Positions 24,879-33,174 of a stretch of DNA of 54,943 nucleotides are shown piece by piece (positions within the stretch are counted from its first letter, which is position 1; every line of letters begins with the position of its first letter). The stretch lies in contig DCJL01000041.1 in assembly GCA_002320035.1 (NCBI GenBank), positions 1-54,943 on the forward strand, in the 5' to 3' direction. The translations under genes and the position numbers were made by a program. This stretch comes from Clostridiales bacterium UBA1701. GTDB taxonomy: Bacteria > Bacillota > Clostridia > Oscillospirales > Oscillospiraceae. The notes under the pieces were generated by a model, which saw nothing but the letters and a program-made list of their open reading frames with translations, had not been told where the DNA came from and searched no databases.

Positions 24879-25658
24879 TTATTTATCCGCGAGAAACGCC
24901 GGGGTGCAGACCCGCACCCGGTCGCCGAAGAGGCTGGAAAGGCGGATGTCCGCTCCATAGAGCAGGGACAGGGTTTCCTGGCTTATAACCTGCCGGGGAG
25001 AGCCCTGGGCGAGAACGCGCCCGTCCTTAATGGCCAGGATTCTGTCGGAAAACATATAGGACTGCTCTGGATTATGGGTGGTCTGGATGACGGTGTAGCC
25101 CTCGGCGGCCAGCGCCTTGATCTGGCTGAGAATAAGCATCTGGTTGCCGAAGTCAAGGCTGGCCGTGGGTTCGTCCAGCATCAGCACCCGGGCGTTCTGG
25201 GCCAGGGCCCGGGCGATGATGACAAGCTGCCGTTCCCCGCCGCTCAGGTGGTGGAAGCAGCGCTTTTTCAGTCCTGCTATGCCGATCTTCTCCAGCGCCC
25301 AGTCCACCCGCGCGAGCTCCGCCCTGCCTGGGCTGGAGAAAACGCCCAGCCCTGAGGAACAGCCCATGAGGACGATGTCCTCCACGCTGTAATTAAAGGC
25401 GGGGGAGCTGGTCTGGGGGATGTATGCCGCCAGACGGGCAAGCTTTCTGGCGGAGAGATTTTCTATATCCTGGCCCGCGATGAGAACCTGCCCCGAGTAG
25501 CCCGGCAGCAGGCCCAGCATACAGCGGAACAGGGTGCTTTTGCCCACGCCGTTGGAGCCCAGCACCGACAACAGCTCTCCCTCCTCCGCACGGAAGCTGA
25601 TATCGGAGAGCACCGGGCGCTCTCCGTAGGAAAAGGAGAGATTTTTAACTTCGACCAT
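24879..25658 (-). CDS. ABC transporter ATP-binding protein, FecE/BtuD type
   Basis: A 259-residue ATPase of the iron-siderophore/cobalamin/molybdate importer class. Walker A is GSNGVGKST (about residues 34-42), the signature is LSGGERQL, and Walker B is VLMLDEPTASLDF. It overlaps the permease gene by 14 bases and is last in a minus-strand operon with xdhC-like and Mo-cofactor-type genes. The substrate is not readable from the ATPase. Context favours molybdate/tungstate or an iron complex (inference). Confidence 0.9.
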   Translation of the reverse strand: MVEVKNLSFSYGERPVLSDISFRAEEGELLSVLGSNGVGKSTLFRCMLGLLPGYSGQVLIAGQDIENLSARKLARLAAYIPQTSSPAFNYSVEDIVLMGCSSGLGVFSSPGRAELARVDWALEKIGIAGLKKRCFHHLSGGERQLVIIARALAQNARVLMLDEPTASLDFGNQMLILSQIKALAAEGYTVIQTTHNPEQSYMFSDRILAIKDGRVLAQGSPRQVISQETLSLLYGADIRLSSLFGDRVRVCTPAFLADK

Positions 25659-26727
25659 TGTACTCCCCCCTTCTGGTGATCAGCAGCAGGAAAAAGGGCG
25701 CGCCGATGAAGGCTGTCAGAATACCAATGGGGATCTCCGTGCTGGTAAGGCTCCGGGAGAGATTGTCCACCAGCAGCAGAAATCCGCCCCCACCCAGCAT
25801 GGACGCGGGCATCAGATACCGATAGTCCGAGCCGGTGAGGCGGCGCATCATATGGGGGATAACAAGGCCAACCCAGCCGATCATGCCCGACACGGACACG
25901 GAGGAGGCGGTCAGAAGCGTGGCGCAGAGGATCACCGCCGGACGGAGCCGGGCCGCGTCCACCCCGAGGGAACGGGCCTCGCTGTCACCTAGAGTGAGCA
26001 CATTCAGCCGCCAGCGCAGCAGCAGCAGAGGAAGGAGCCCCAGCAGCATGGGCCAGAGCACAAAGCGAAGTTCTTCGTTATCGGCGCCTACCAGGGAACC
26101 CATGAGCCAGTAAGTAATGGCGGGGAGCTTGTTGGTGGGATCGGCGGTGAGCTTTATGAAAGAGGTTCCCGCCTGAAACAGAGAGCTGATCATAATTCCA
26201 GCAAGAATAAGGCCCATGACCCGCTCGCCCTTGGCCCGTCGGCTGACAAAAAACACCAGCGCCACGGTCACAAGGCTCATGCCGAAGGCGGCCGCGGTCA
26301 CGCCAACGCTGCCCAGCCCAAGAAAAATGGCCAGCGCCGCCCCAAAGCCCGCTCCGGCGGAGGCGCCCAGAATATCCGGCGCGGCCATGGGGTTCTGGAA
26401 CACCCCCTGATAGGCCGCCCCCGCGGCGGAAAGGCAGGCACCCACAAGGACGGCCAGCAGGATCCTGGGCAGCCGCACATTCAGCACCGCTATGGCCTGT
26501 GTGTCCGTCCAGGTCTGTTCAATATTCAGAAAAGACAGTTTGTGGAAAATGATTCCAAGAAGCTGCCCCAGGGATACGGGATAGCGCCCCAGCATGAAAG
26601 AGCCGAAAACCGCCAGTACCAGCGCCGCGCCGAGAAGCGCCAGCACCGCGCCGCCGGAGAGCCTGCGCGCCTCCCTGTCCGGAATTCCCCCGGCGCCCTT
26701 TAAAATCTTTTCTCTTGCCTCATCCAT
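25645..26727 (-). CDS. FecCD-family ABC transporter permease
   Basis: A 360-residue permease with about ten TM helices. FecCD hallmarks are LNVRLPRILLAVLVGACLSA (about residues 103-122), YQGVFQNPMAAPDILG and GWVGLVIPHMMRRLTGSDYR (about 290-309). It forms an importer with the adjacent ATPase. The matching binding protein is not adjacent; the best candidate is the lipoprotein at 39249-40373, at the far end of the divergent operon. FecCD-type systems include MolBC molybdate importers, which suits the neighbourhood. Confidence 0.9.
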   Translation of the reverse strand: MDEAREKILKGAGGIPDREARRLSGGAVLALLGAALVLAVFGSFMLGRYPVSLGQLLGIIFHKLSFLNIEQTWTDTQAIAVLNVRLPRILLAVLVGACLSAAGAAYQGVFQNPMAAPDILGASAGAGFGAALAIFLGLGSVGVTAAAFGMSLVTVALVFFVSRRAKGERVMGLILAGIMISSLFQAGTSFIKLTADPTNKLPAITYWLMGSLVGADNEELRFVLWPMLLGLLPLLLLRWRLNVLTLGDSEARSLGVDAARLRPAVILCATLLTASSVSVSGMIGWVGLVIPHMMRRLTGSDYRYLMPASMLGGGGFLLLVDNLSRSLTSTEIPIGILTAFIGAPFFLLLITRRGEYNGRS

Positions 26728-26758
26728 AGGCGAAACCTCTCTTTATTTCCAGGTAGAT

Positions 26759-27778
26759 TCAGCTTTTTGCGTTCCGCCCGGCCCGGAGCGCTATCATCTG
26801 GGCCGCAATGGAAATGGCGATCTCCGCCGGCGTCTCCGCCTTGATGTCGAGGCCGATGGGGGAGGTAATGCGGGCGAGCTCCGCCTCGGTATGGCCGTAT
26901 TTTTCCTGAAGCTGCCGGAATACCCCGGCCTTTTTATGGGCGCTGCCTATGACGCCGATATAGCAGGCGGGGGTGTTCAGCATCTGGGCCTGAACCACGG
27001 TGTCAAAGGCATGGCCCCGGGTCATAACGCAGACGTAGTCCTCCGCACCCACGCGGATAAAGTCCCCGATACGCTCAAAGTCAATGAGCATAACTTCTTC
27101 GGCGAGGGGAAAAAGCGCTTTCCTGGCAAACTCCGGCCGATCGTCCAGGGCCACGCAGCGGAAGCCCACACGGGCCAGCACCGGCACCAGCTCCTGGGCC
27201 ACATGGCCGCAGCCAAACACAAAAACCCGGCCGGAGCTGTTGATCTGCTCGGCATAGAAGTCCCGGCCGGCGAGCGCCGCTCGGTTGGGATGCCGGGTCA
27301 GCAGGGGGAGAAGCGCCGCCGGCGCATCCAGGCCGAAAAAGCCGGTTTCCCTGGAATAAAGCCCGAGCCGCCCGCCGGCGGATATCTCGGAGATAAGCCA
27401 AAGGTCGGCCCCGGCCTCATAGAGCGCCAGCGCTTTCTCCGCCAGGGCAAGCGTTTCCGGGTCATGGCCGGGGATAAAGCGGAAAAATACATTGACGGCG
27501 CCGCCGCATATCATGCCGAGATTCTGAACGTCGTCCTTGGTGAGGGAAAAATCGTGCTGGCCGGAGGTCCTGTCCTTCAGAACCTGGGCTGCGATCTGCT
27601 CCGAGCGGTATTCCACCGCGCCGCCGCCTATGGTGCCGTAGAGGCGGCCCTCCGTGCCGATGAGCATCCGGGCTCCAGCCCCCCTGGGCGTGGCCCCGGA
27701 GGAGGCAATGACGGTCACCAGCACAAGATCCTCGCCGGCATTCAGCCTGCCGGCCATGATTTTAAGCATTTCTCTCAT
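26759..27778 (-). CDS. XdhC/CoxI family protein, molybdenum-enzyme maturation
   Basis: A 339-residue XdhC-like protein. XdhC binds molybdopterin cofactor and inserts the sulfurated form into xanthine-dehydrogenase-family enzymes. The N-terminal XdhC_CoxI domain carries IASSGATPRGAGARM (about residues 26-40) and GTIGGGAVE; the C-terminal Rossmann domain has FVFGCGHVAQELVPVL. Upstream readings are open to 27880, but the ATG at 27778 has GGAAAGGAG and overlaps the previous stop by 4 bases. Its likely client is the Mop-type hydroxylase at 30318. Confidence 0.9.
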   Translation of the reverse strand: MREMLKIMAGRLNAGEDLVLVTVIASSGATPRGAGARMLIGTEGRLYGTIGGGAVEYRSEQIAAQVLKDRTSGQHDFSLTKDDVQNLGMICGGAVNVFFRFIPGHDPETLALAEKALALYEAGADLWLISEISAGGRLGLYSRETGFFGLDAPAALLPLLTRHPNRAALAGRDFYAEQINSSGRVFVFGCGHVAQELVPVLARVGFRCVALDDRPEFARKALFPLAEEVMLIDFERIGDFIRVGAEDYVCVMTRGHAFDTVVQAQMLNTPACYIGVIGSAHKKAGVFRQLQEKYGHTEAELARITSPIGLDIKAETPAEIAISIAAQMIALRAGRNAKS

Positions 27779-28854
27779 GCGATAATCTCCTTTCCACATA
27801 TTTTGTTTATCATATCCCGAAGCCTGAGTGCCTCCCCGAGGCGCCGCTGCCAGGCAGCGCGCGCTTCCCCGCCGCTGCACTTTTCAAGGCTTGCGGCAAA
27901 GCGCGCCTCAAGGGGGATGATCAGGTCCTCTTTTACCGTCTTGTCCGCCAGATAGACGGCGGCGGCCTCATCTGGGGCGAGGCTTCCCAGCTCATGGTGC
28001 CGGGCGATAATGTCCGCCTCCCGCTCATAGCCCAGAGCGCGTATCCAGGCCGCTCCCAGCGCTTCATGGCTGGCACCGCCCCTGCCGATATCGTGCAGAA
28101 GCCCGGCGCGGCGGATAAGCGGCAGATCAAGCCCAAGGCCTGCCTCGTTTAAAGCTGCCCCAATACGAACAGCCTCCCGGGAGACGGCTTCGCAATGCTG
28201 CCGGGTATTCTCCGGAAGCCCGGCTGCCTCAAGAAGGTCCCGGCACAGGGCGTCTGTCAGCGGCGGCCGGGCCGGGAGGTTGATGTCCTCCGGGCGGAGG
28301 GAAAAGCTTCCGCCCTCATATTCAAACACGCAGTAAGCGCAGTAATCCAGAGGAAAGCGCCGCCCCTGCGCAGGGGGCAGGCCCAGGGCATGGCAGATAA
28401 GGCTCCGGTTCACCGTGGCGTGGGCGACGATGGCGATATCTCCTTCCCGCAGGGAAAGGGCCTGTTCCACCGCCGTCAAAAATCTGGCCCCGCCCCGTTC
28501 AAGGGGCTCAGAGCCGGGGATAGCCGCCGAAGGGTCCCGCCCCCGGAGCGCGAAGAGCGCCGGCCAGCGTTGGCGGATCTGACGGAAAGTCAGTCCGTCC
28601 CAGTCGCCCGCGTGCATTTCCTCCAGCCCCGGCAGGCAGATCGGCTCTGGGTCGAGAAATTCGGCCGTGCGGCGGCTCCGCTCGAGACGGCTGCAAAAGA
28701 CACCGCCAAAGGAAATCCCTCTGAGCGTCTCTGCCAGCAGGCAGGCCTGAAGCCTTCCGGTGGGACTCAGCGGCAGGTCTGTGGAGCCGATGCACATTTT
28801 TTCCGCTTCCGGAAAGGCCGGCAGGCCATGGCGGATGAGGAACAGGCGGCGCAT
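27775..28854 (-). CDS. Histidine phosphatase - HD domain fusion protein
   Basis: A 359-residue two-domain protein. Residues 1-190 are histidine-phosphatase/phosphoglycerate-mutase-like: LFLIRHG (His9), SRLERSRRTAEF and the second catalytic His in IVAHATVNR. Residues about 205-345 hold an HD domain with GLLHDIGRGGASHEALGA and IIARHHELGS. The genes on both sides overlap it, so it belongs to the Mo-hydroxylase accessory operon. The substrate is unknown; a phosphorylated cofactor or nucleotide intermediate is a guess. I recall a similar HD protein in the Desulfovibrio DVU_155x locus, but did not verify it. Confidence 0.8.
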   Translation of the reverse strand: MRRLFLIRHGLPAFPEAEKMCIGSTDLPLSPTGRLQACLLAETLRGISFGGVFCSRLERSRRTAEFLDPEPICLPGLEEMHAGDWDGLTFRQIRQRWPALFALRGRDPSAAIPGSEPLERGGARFLTAVEQALSLREGDIAIVAHATVNRSLICHALGLPPAQGRRFPLDYCAYCVFEYEGGSFSLRPEDINLPARPPLTDALCRDLLEAAGLPENTRQHCEAVSREAVRIGAALNEAGLGLDLPLIRRAGLLHDIGRGGASHEALGAAWIRALGYEREADIIARHHELGSLAPDEAAAVYLADKTVKEDLIIPLEARFAASLEKCSGGEARAAWQRRLGEALRLRDMINKICGKEIIA

Positions 28855-29777
28855 CAGAGCAGGCCCCCGAAATATTTTTCAAAAAGCGCCTCCGCGCTGC
28901 GGCGCAGGTCTGCTTCAAGGGCGCTGAAAAGCCGCAGCAGTTCCCGGCCTTCCGCGGTAAGCCGGCTTCGGCCTCCTCCAGCCCCGCCCTGGCTGCGCTC
29001 TATAAGGCTGCAGCCGGCCTGCGTCTCAAGAGTGCGTATCCTGTTCCAGCCGGTGGAATAGGATACCTGCATCCGCTGGCAGGCGGTGCGGACAGAGCCG
29101 GTTTCATCCACCAGTGTCAGGAGCATGGCAGTTTTCCCGTCAAAAAAGGGCAGCTCCCGGGCCAGCGCCAGACTGACAACCGGGCGCACAAGCTGCCGGT
29201 TATGGTATTTCAACAGGGCCCGGTAGTCCTCGGGGGTGTCCGCGTCGTGGAGGATGCCCGCATCCTCCACAGGGACAGGCGTCATCTCCCCCCCGCAGCG
29301 GGAGAGCGCGCCCTGCATACCCTCCTCGCCGCTGTCGGCCAGAAGGGCGGGAATCAGGGGGGAGGAGAGCATGATGGGGTGCCCGGGCCTGCCCTCGCAG
29401 ACCGGGAAGGCCAGCTCTGCCCCGGAACCCAGCACCGCCCGGACGGTATCGGCGGTAAAAAGAGGGATATCCACCGGGGTGAAAAGAATTTTATCGCATT
29501 TGCCCTGTAGATACGCAAGGCCGATTTTGGCCGAGTCGAACATCTGGGTGTGTTCATAGTTCTCATTGCGGAGAAAAATCACGCCGTTGTTGGCCAGATG
29601 CCGCTCAAGAGCCAGCGCATTGTAGCCCGTGACCATTACGATCCTGTCTACCCCCGCCTGCCGCAGTGTGGCGATGATGCGCTGGGCAATGGAGATGGAG
29701 CCAATATTCAGCATGGGCTTGAAATCCCCCATCCGGGAGGACATGCCCGCCGCCACGATCAGCGCGCCTGTCTGCAT
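28854..29777 (-). CDS. MobA-like nucleotidyltransferase fused to ModE-type winged-helix domain (DVU_1551 family NTP transferase)
   Basis: A 307-residue fusion. Residues 1-190 form a MobA/MocA-like NTP transferase with LIVAAGMSSRMG (5-16) and FTPVDIPLF. Such enzymes attach CMP or GMP to molybdopterin; hydroxylases of this class usually carry the cytosine dinucleotide. Residues about 205-300 resemble the ModE/LysR-type wHTH (SVRTACQRMQVSYSTGWNRI, SRLTAEGRELL). The start is ATG 29777 after CTCGGAGG; 13 upstream codons are excluded. It heads the minus-strand operon and faces the divergent Mo-hydroxylase operon, so it could sense its own product and bind the shared control region (inference). Confidence 0.85.
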   Translation of the reverse strand: MQTGALIVAAGMSSRMGDFKPMLNIGSISIAQRIIATLRQAGVDRIVMVTGYNALALERHLANNGVIFLRNENYEHTQMFDSAKIGLAYLQGKCDKILFTPVDIPLFTADTVRAVLGSGAELAFPVCEGRPGHPIMLSSPLIPALLADSGEEGMQGALSRCGGEMTPVPVEDAGILHDADTPEDYRALLKYHNRQLVRPVVSLALARELPFFDGKTAMLLTLVDETGSVRTACQRMQVSYSTGWNRIRTLETQAGCSLIERSQGGAGGGRSRLTAEGRELLRLFSALEADLRRSAEALFEKYFGGLL

Positions 29778-30031
29778 TGTAAGCACCTCCGAGTTGTTAT
29801 TTAAAGCGAATTGCATTGTACAAGTATTCTTAATGGCAAGTATACACCCACTGCCGCAATATGTAAATCAAAATGACCAAAAGCCGCCGGGAAATTCTAT
29901 GCGCTTTTACGGTATAAGCTGTGACAGTACACAAAATTCTCCGGGCCTTTTCTGCGAGTTGCAAAGCGTTAGAACTTGACCGCATTGTTGACAGCGCATT
30001 AAAATATTTTTATCAGGGGGATTGTTTTTTT
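29778..30031. promoter_or_regulatory. Divergent control region of the Mo-hydroxylase locus
   Basis: This 254-bp AT-rich gap separates the two operons. On the plus strand TTGACC (29976-29981) with TTAAAA (29999-30004) at 17 bases is the best promoter. A second TTGACA (29988-29993) with TATCAG is too close to the ribosome-binding site to be primary. The two -35 boxes lie in a partial direct repeat. On the minus strand an ATACTTG motif occurs twice about 16 bases apart (29830-29856 region), upstream of the NTP-transferase gene. A TTGTACAA palindrome is also present. No classic ModE box was recognised. Confidence 0.5.
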
Positions 30032-30283
30032 ATGGATGAGAAAGTTTTTGAAATATCGTCAAAAAGCGTCACCATGGAGGTGAAGGACGATAGAACCGGG
30101 CGGGTTTTCCGGCGGGAGCTGCCGCTGGACTACTATGAAAACGCCAATTTTCTTCGCCTGCGGGGCGAAAATCTGGACGGAAGCATGTCGGAGCTGGTAT
30201 TTTTCTCCGCCCGGGGCCTGGAGCGCGGCCGGGATCTGACCGGCCGCGGCGCGGAGCACGACGGCTGCGGCGAACACAAATGA
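30032..30283 (+). CDS. Small conserved-looking protein of unknown function, first gene of the Mo-hydroxylase operon
   Basis: An 83-residue protein I do not recognise. The ATG at 30032 has GGGGG 11 bases upstream; a longer frame from 29921 runs through the promoter and is rejected. The N-terminal part looks like a small beta-rich domain (VFEISSKSVTMEVKD, VFRRELPLDYYENANFLRLR). The C-terminal tail ends HDGCGEHK, with two His and one Cys that could bind metal. It is 34 bases upstream of the hydroxylase gene and probably co-transcribed, so a role in enzyme assembly or electron transfer is possible but unproven. Confidence 0.65.
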   Translation: MDEKVFEISSKSVTMEVKDDRTGRVFRRELPLDYYENANFLRLRGENLDGSMSELVFFSARGLERGRDLTGRGAEHDGCGEHK

Positions 30284-30317
30284 AAGACATTGCGAAAAAA
30301 TAACAGGAGGGAAAAAC

Positions 30318-33074
30318 ATGATCAAAAAAACGCTGATTATCAACGGTGTGGCCAGGAATCTGGTGCTGGAGGGTACGGAGACGCTCGCCACCGTGCTCCG
30401 TGAGCGGCTGCTGCTCACAGGCTGTAAAATCGGCTGCGGCGAAGGCCACTGCGGCGCCTGCAACGTGATCCTGGACGGAAAGGTTGCCAAGGCCTGCATC
30501 ACGAAAGTGGCCAAGATCCGGGACAACGCGGAGATAACCACCATCGAAGGCATTGGCACCCTGACGGATATGCATCCCCTGCAGGTGGCCTGGATGGCCC
30601 ATGGCTGCGCCCAGTGCGGCTTCTGCTCACCGGGCTTTATCATAAGCGCCAAGGTGCTTCTGGAGCAGAACCCCAGCCCCAGCCGCCAGGAGGTGCGGGA
30701 CTGGTTCAACAAGACCCGCAATCTCTGCCGCTGCACCGGCTATAAGCCCCTTATCGACGCCGTGATGGACGCGGCCGCCGTGCTCCGGGGCGAGATGAGC
30801 AAGGAGGATCTGGTCTTTAAGCCCACCGGGGACAGCATCAAGGGCACGGAGTATATCCGTCCTTCGGCCGCGCAAAAGGTCACCGGAACCTGGGACTTCG
30901 GCGCGGACGACGCGCTGAAAATGCCCGAGAACACCCTGCGCCTGGCGCTGGTTCAGGCCAAGGTATCTCATGCCAACATCAAGAGCGTCTGCACCTGCGA
31001 GGCGGAGAAGATGCCCGGCGTGTTCAAAATTATCACCGCCAAGGACATCGTAGCCGCCGGCGGCAAGAACCGGATAAACGGCCTTGTGATGCTGCCGCTG
31101 AACAACAAGTGCGACGGCTGGGATCGCCCGGTGCTCTGCGATGAGAAAATTTTCCAGTTTGGAGATGCGATCGCCATTGTGGCCGCCGATACCGAGGCCC
31201 ACGCCCGCGCCGCCGCAGACGCGGTCAAGGTGGAGATAGAAGAGCTGCCCGCCTACATGAACGCCATGGACGCGATCGCGGACGACGCCATCGAAATTCA
31301 CCCCGGCACACCCAACGCCTATTATGAGACAAACTGCATCAAGGGGCCCGACTTTGACTTTGACAGCGCCCCCCATGTGGCTGAAATCGAGAGCTACTGC
31401 TCCCGCCAGCCCCATCTGCCCATCGAGCCCGACTGCGGCTATGCCTACATAGACGAGGACGGGATGCTCACCATCCACTCCAAATCCATCGGTATCCACC
31501 TGCACATGCCCATGATAGCCGACGGTATCGGTGTTCCCATGGATAAGCTGCGCATCGTTCAGAACCATGCCGGCGGCACCTTCGGCTATAAGTTCTCCCC
31601 AACCAACGAGGCCATTCTGGGTGTGGCGGCCAAGATCTGCCAGCGGCCCGTATCCCTGGTGTTCAACATGTTCCAGAACATCACCTATACCGGCAAGCGC
31701 TCTCCCGCTTTCATGCACATCAAGCTGGCGGCGGACGAGAAGGGAAAGCTCCTGGGCCTCTGGGGCGACAACTATGTGGACCACGGCCCCTACTCCGAGT
31801 TCGGCGACCTGCTGACCCACCGCCTGAGCCAGTTTGTAGGCGCGGGCTATGATATCCCGACCATCCGCAACAAGAGCACCACCGTGTTCACCAACCACGC
31901 CTGGGGCTCCGCCTTCCGGGCTTACGGCTCTCCCCAGTCTTTCATGGGTTCCGAGATTGCCATCGACGTGCTGGCCGCCCAGATGGGCATGGATCCCTTT
32001 GACATCCGTGAGCTCAACTGCTACAAGGAGTCCGCCGGCTCCACCATTCCCACCGGCTACAAGCCCGATGTGTACTGCATGGAGGAGATGTTCAAAAAGG
32101 CCCGGCCCCTGTACGAGGCGGGCAAGAAGCGGGTGGCCGAGAAAAACGCGGCCTCCGACGGCCGGCATAAATACGGCATCGGCGTTTCCTGCGGCGTATA
32201 CGGTTGCGGCCTTGACGGGGTGGACTCCTCTCAGGCCTATGCCGAGCTGAATCCCGATGGAAGCGTCACCATGTACGCCTCCTGGGAGGATCACGGTCAG
32301 GGTGCCGACATGGGAATTCTGGTTTCCGCCCATGAGACGCTGCGCCAGGCCGGGATCAAGCCCGAGCAGATCCGACTTGTGATGAACGACACCAAATTTA
32401 CGCCCAACTCCGGCCCCGCCGGCGGTTCCCGTTCCCAGGTCATGTCCGGCAATGCCTGCCGTCTGGCTGCGGAGAACCTTGTCGCCGCCATGAAGAAGCC
32501 GGATGGGACTTTCCGCAGCTATGAAGAGATGAAGGCCGAGGGGATAGAGACGAAGGTCCTGGGCCAGTGGGTGGCCACGGCCTGCGCCGAGCACCCTGTG
32601 GATCAGGCCACCTCTCAGGGCGAGCCGTTCTCCGTTTACATGTATACCATCTTCCTGCCTGAGGTCTGCGTGGATACCCAGACCGGTAAGGTGAAGGTTG
32701 AGAAATTCACCTGTGTGGCGGATGTGGGCACCATTATGAACAAGCTCCTGGTGGACGGCAACTTCTATGGCGGCCTCGTCCAGGGCATCGGCCTTGCCCT
32801 CAGCGAGGACTTTGAGGATCTCAGCAAGCACACGAGCCTGCTCAAGTGCGGCATCCCCTATCCCAACGACGCTCCCGATGATATCGAGCTGCACTATGTG
32901 GAGACTTACCGGCCCGAGGGCCCCTACGGCGCCGCCGGCTGCGGCGAGGCCCCGCTGGACGCGCCTCACCCGGCTATCCTCAACGCCATCTACAACGCCA
33001 CCGGCGCCCGCATCACCCGCGTGCCCGCAAAGCCTGAGGTGGTTCTGGCAGCTTTGAAAGATCTGGAAAAATAA
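30318..33074 (+). CDS. Molybdopterin-dependent aldehyde oxidoreductase (Mop/xanthine dehydrogenase family)
   Basis: A 918-residue Mo hydroxylase with [2Fe-2S] and Mo domains on one chain and no FAD domain, like Desulfovibrio Mop (about 907 residues). Plant-type [2Fe-2S] ligands are Cys40, 45, 48 and 60. The second cluster uses CAQCGFC (about 97-103) and CRC (about 138-140). The Mo domain runs from about residue 170 to the end, with the catalytic base Glu877 in GCGEAPL. It hydroxylates aldehydes or N-heterocycles with water as oxygen source. The start follows AGGAGGG. A hairpin at 33100-33131 separates it from its probable redox partner. Confidence 0.93.
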   Translation: MIKKTLIINGVARNLVLEGTETLATVLRERLLLTGCKIGCGEGHCGACNVILDGKVAKACITKVAKIRDNAEITTIEGIGTLTDMHPLQVAWMAHGCAQCGFCSPGFIISAKVLLEQNPSPSRQEVRDWFNKTRNLCRCTGYKPLIDAVMDAAAVLRGEMSKEDLVFKPTGDSIKGTEYIRPSAAQKVTGTWDFGADDALKMPENTLRLALVQAKVSHANIKSVCTCEAEKMPGVFKIITAKDIVAAGGKNRINGLVMLPLNNKCDGWDRPVLCDEKIFQFGDAIAIVAADTEAHARAAADAVKVEIEELPAYMNAMDAIADDAIEIHPGTPNAYYETNCIKGPDFDFDSAPHVAEIESYCSRQPHLPIEPDCGYAYIDEDGMLTIHSKSIGIHLHMPMIADGIGVPMDKLRIVQNHAGGTFGYKFSPTNEAILGVAAKICQRPVSLVFNMFQNITYTGKRSPAFMHIKLAADEKGKLLGLWGDNYVDHGPYSEFGDLLTHRLSQFVGAGYDIPTIRNKSTTVFTNHAWGSAFRAYGSPQSFMGSEIAIDVLAAQMGMDPFDIRELNCYKESAGSTIPTGYKPDVYCMEEMFKKARPLYEAGKKRVAEKNAASDGRHKYGIGVSCGVYGCGLDGVDSSQAYAELNPDGSVTMYASWEDHGQGADMGILVSAHETLRQAGIKPEQIRLVMNDTKFTPNSGPAGGSRSQVMSGNACRLAAENLVAAMKKPDGTFRSYEEMKAEGIETKVLGQWVATACAEHPVDQATSQGEPFSVYMYTIFLPEVCVDTQTGKVKVEKFTCVADVGTIMNKLLVDGNFYGGLVQGIGLALSEDFEDLSKHTSLLKCGIPYPNDAPDDIELHYVETYRPEGPYGAAGCGEAPLDAPHPAILNAIYNATGARITRVPAKPEVVLAALKDLEK

Positions 33075-33099
33075 TTAACATCCGGGCGAAAGCATGTTA

Positions 33100-33131
33100 A
33101 AATAGAGAGGCGGGACACCGCCTCTCTATTT
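33100..33131 (+). terminator. Strong hairpin between the hydroxylase and its redox-partner gene
   Basis: AAATAGAGAGGCGG and CCGCCTCTCTATTT form a perfect 14-bp stem with a GACA loop. It lacks a long T-run and lies inside what otherwise looks like one operon. It could be a partial terminator or an mRNA-stabilising hairpin giving more hydroxylase than downstream products. Confidence 0.65.
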
Positions 33132-33174
33132 GAATTACTGCACTTGAAGCATTGCCCTGAATGGGGGATTGACC

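Noticed and set aside
30627..32969. 780-codon minus-strand ORF across the Mo hydroxylase gene
   Set aside because: It is antisense to a clear 918-residue Mop-type enzyme, has a His/Gly/Ala-rich composition typical of GC-rich shadow frames, and matches no family.
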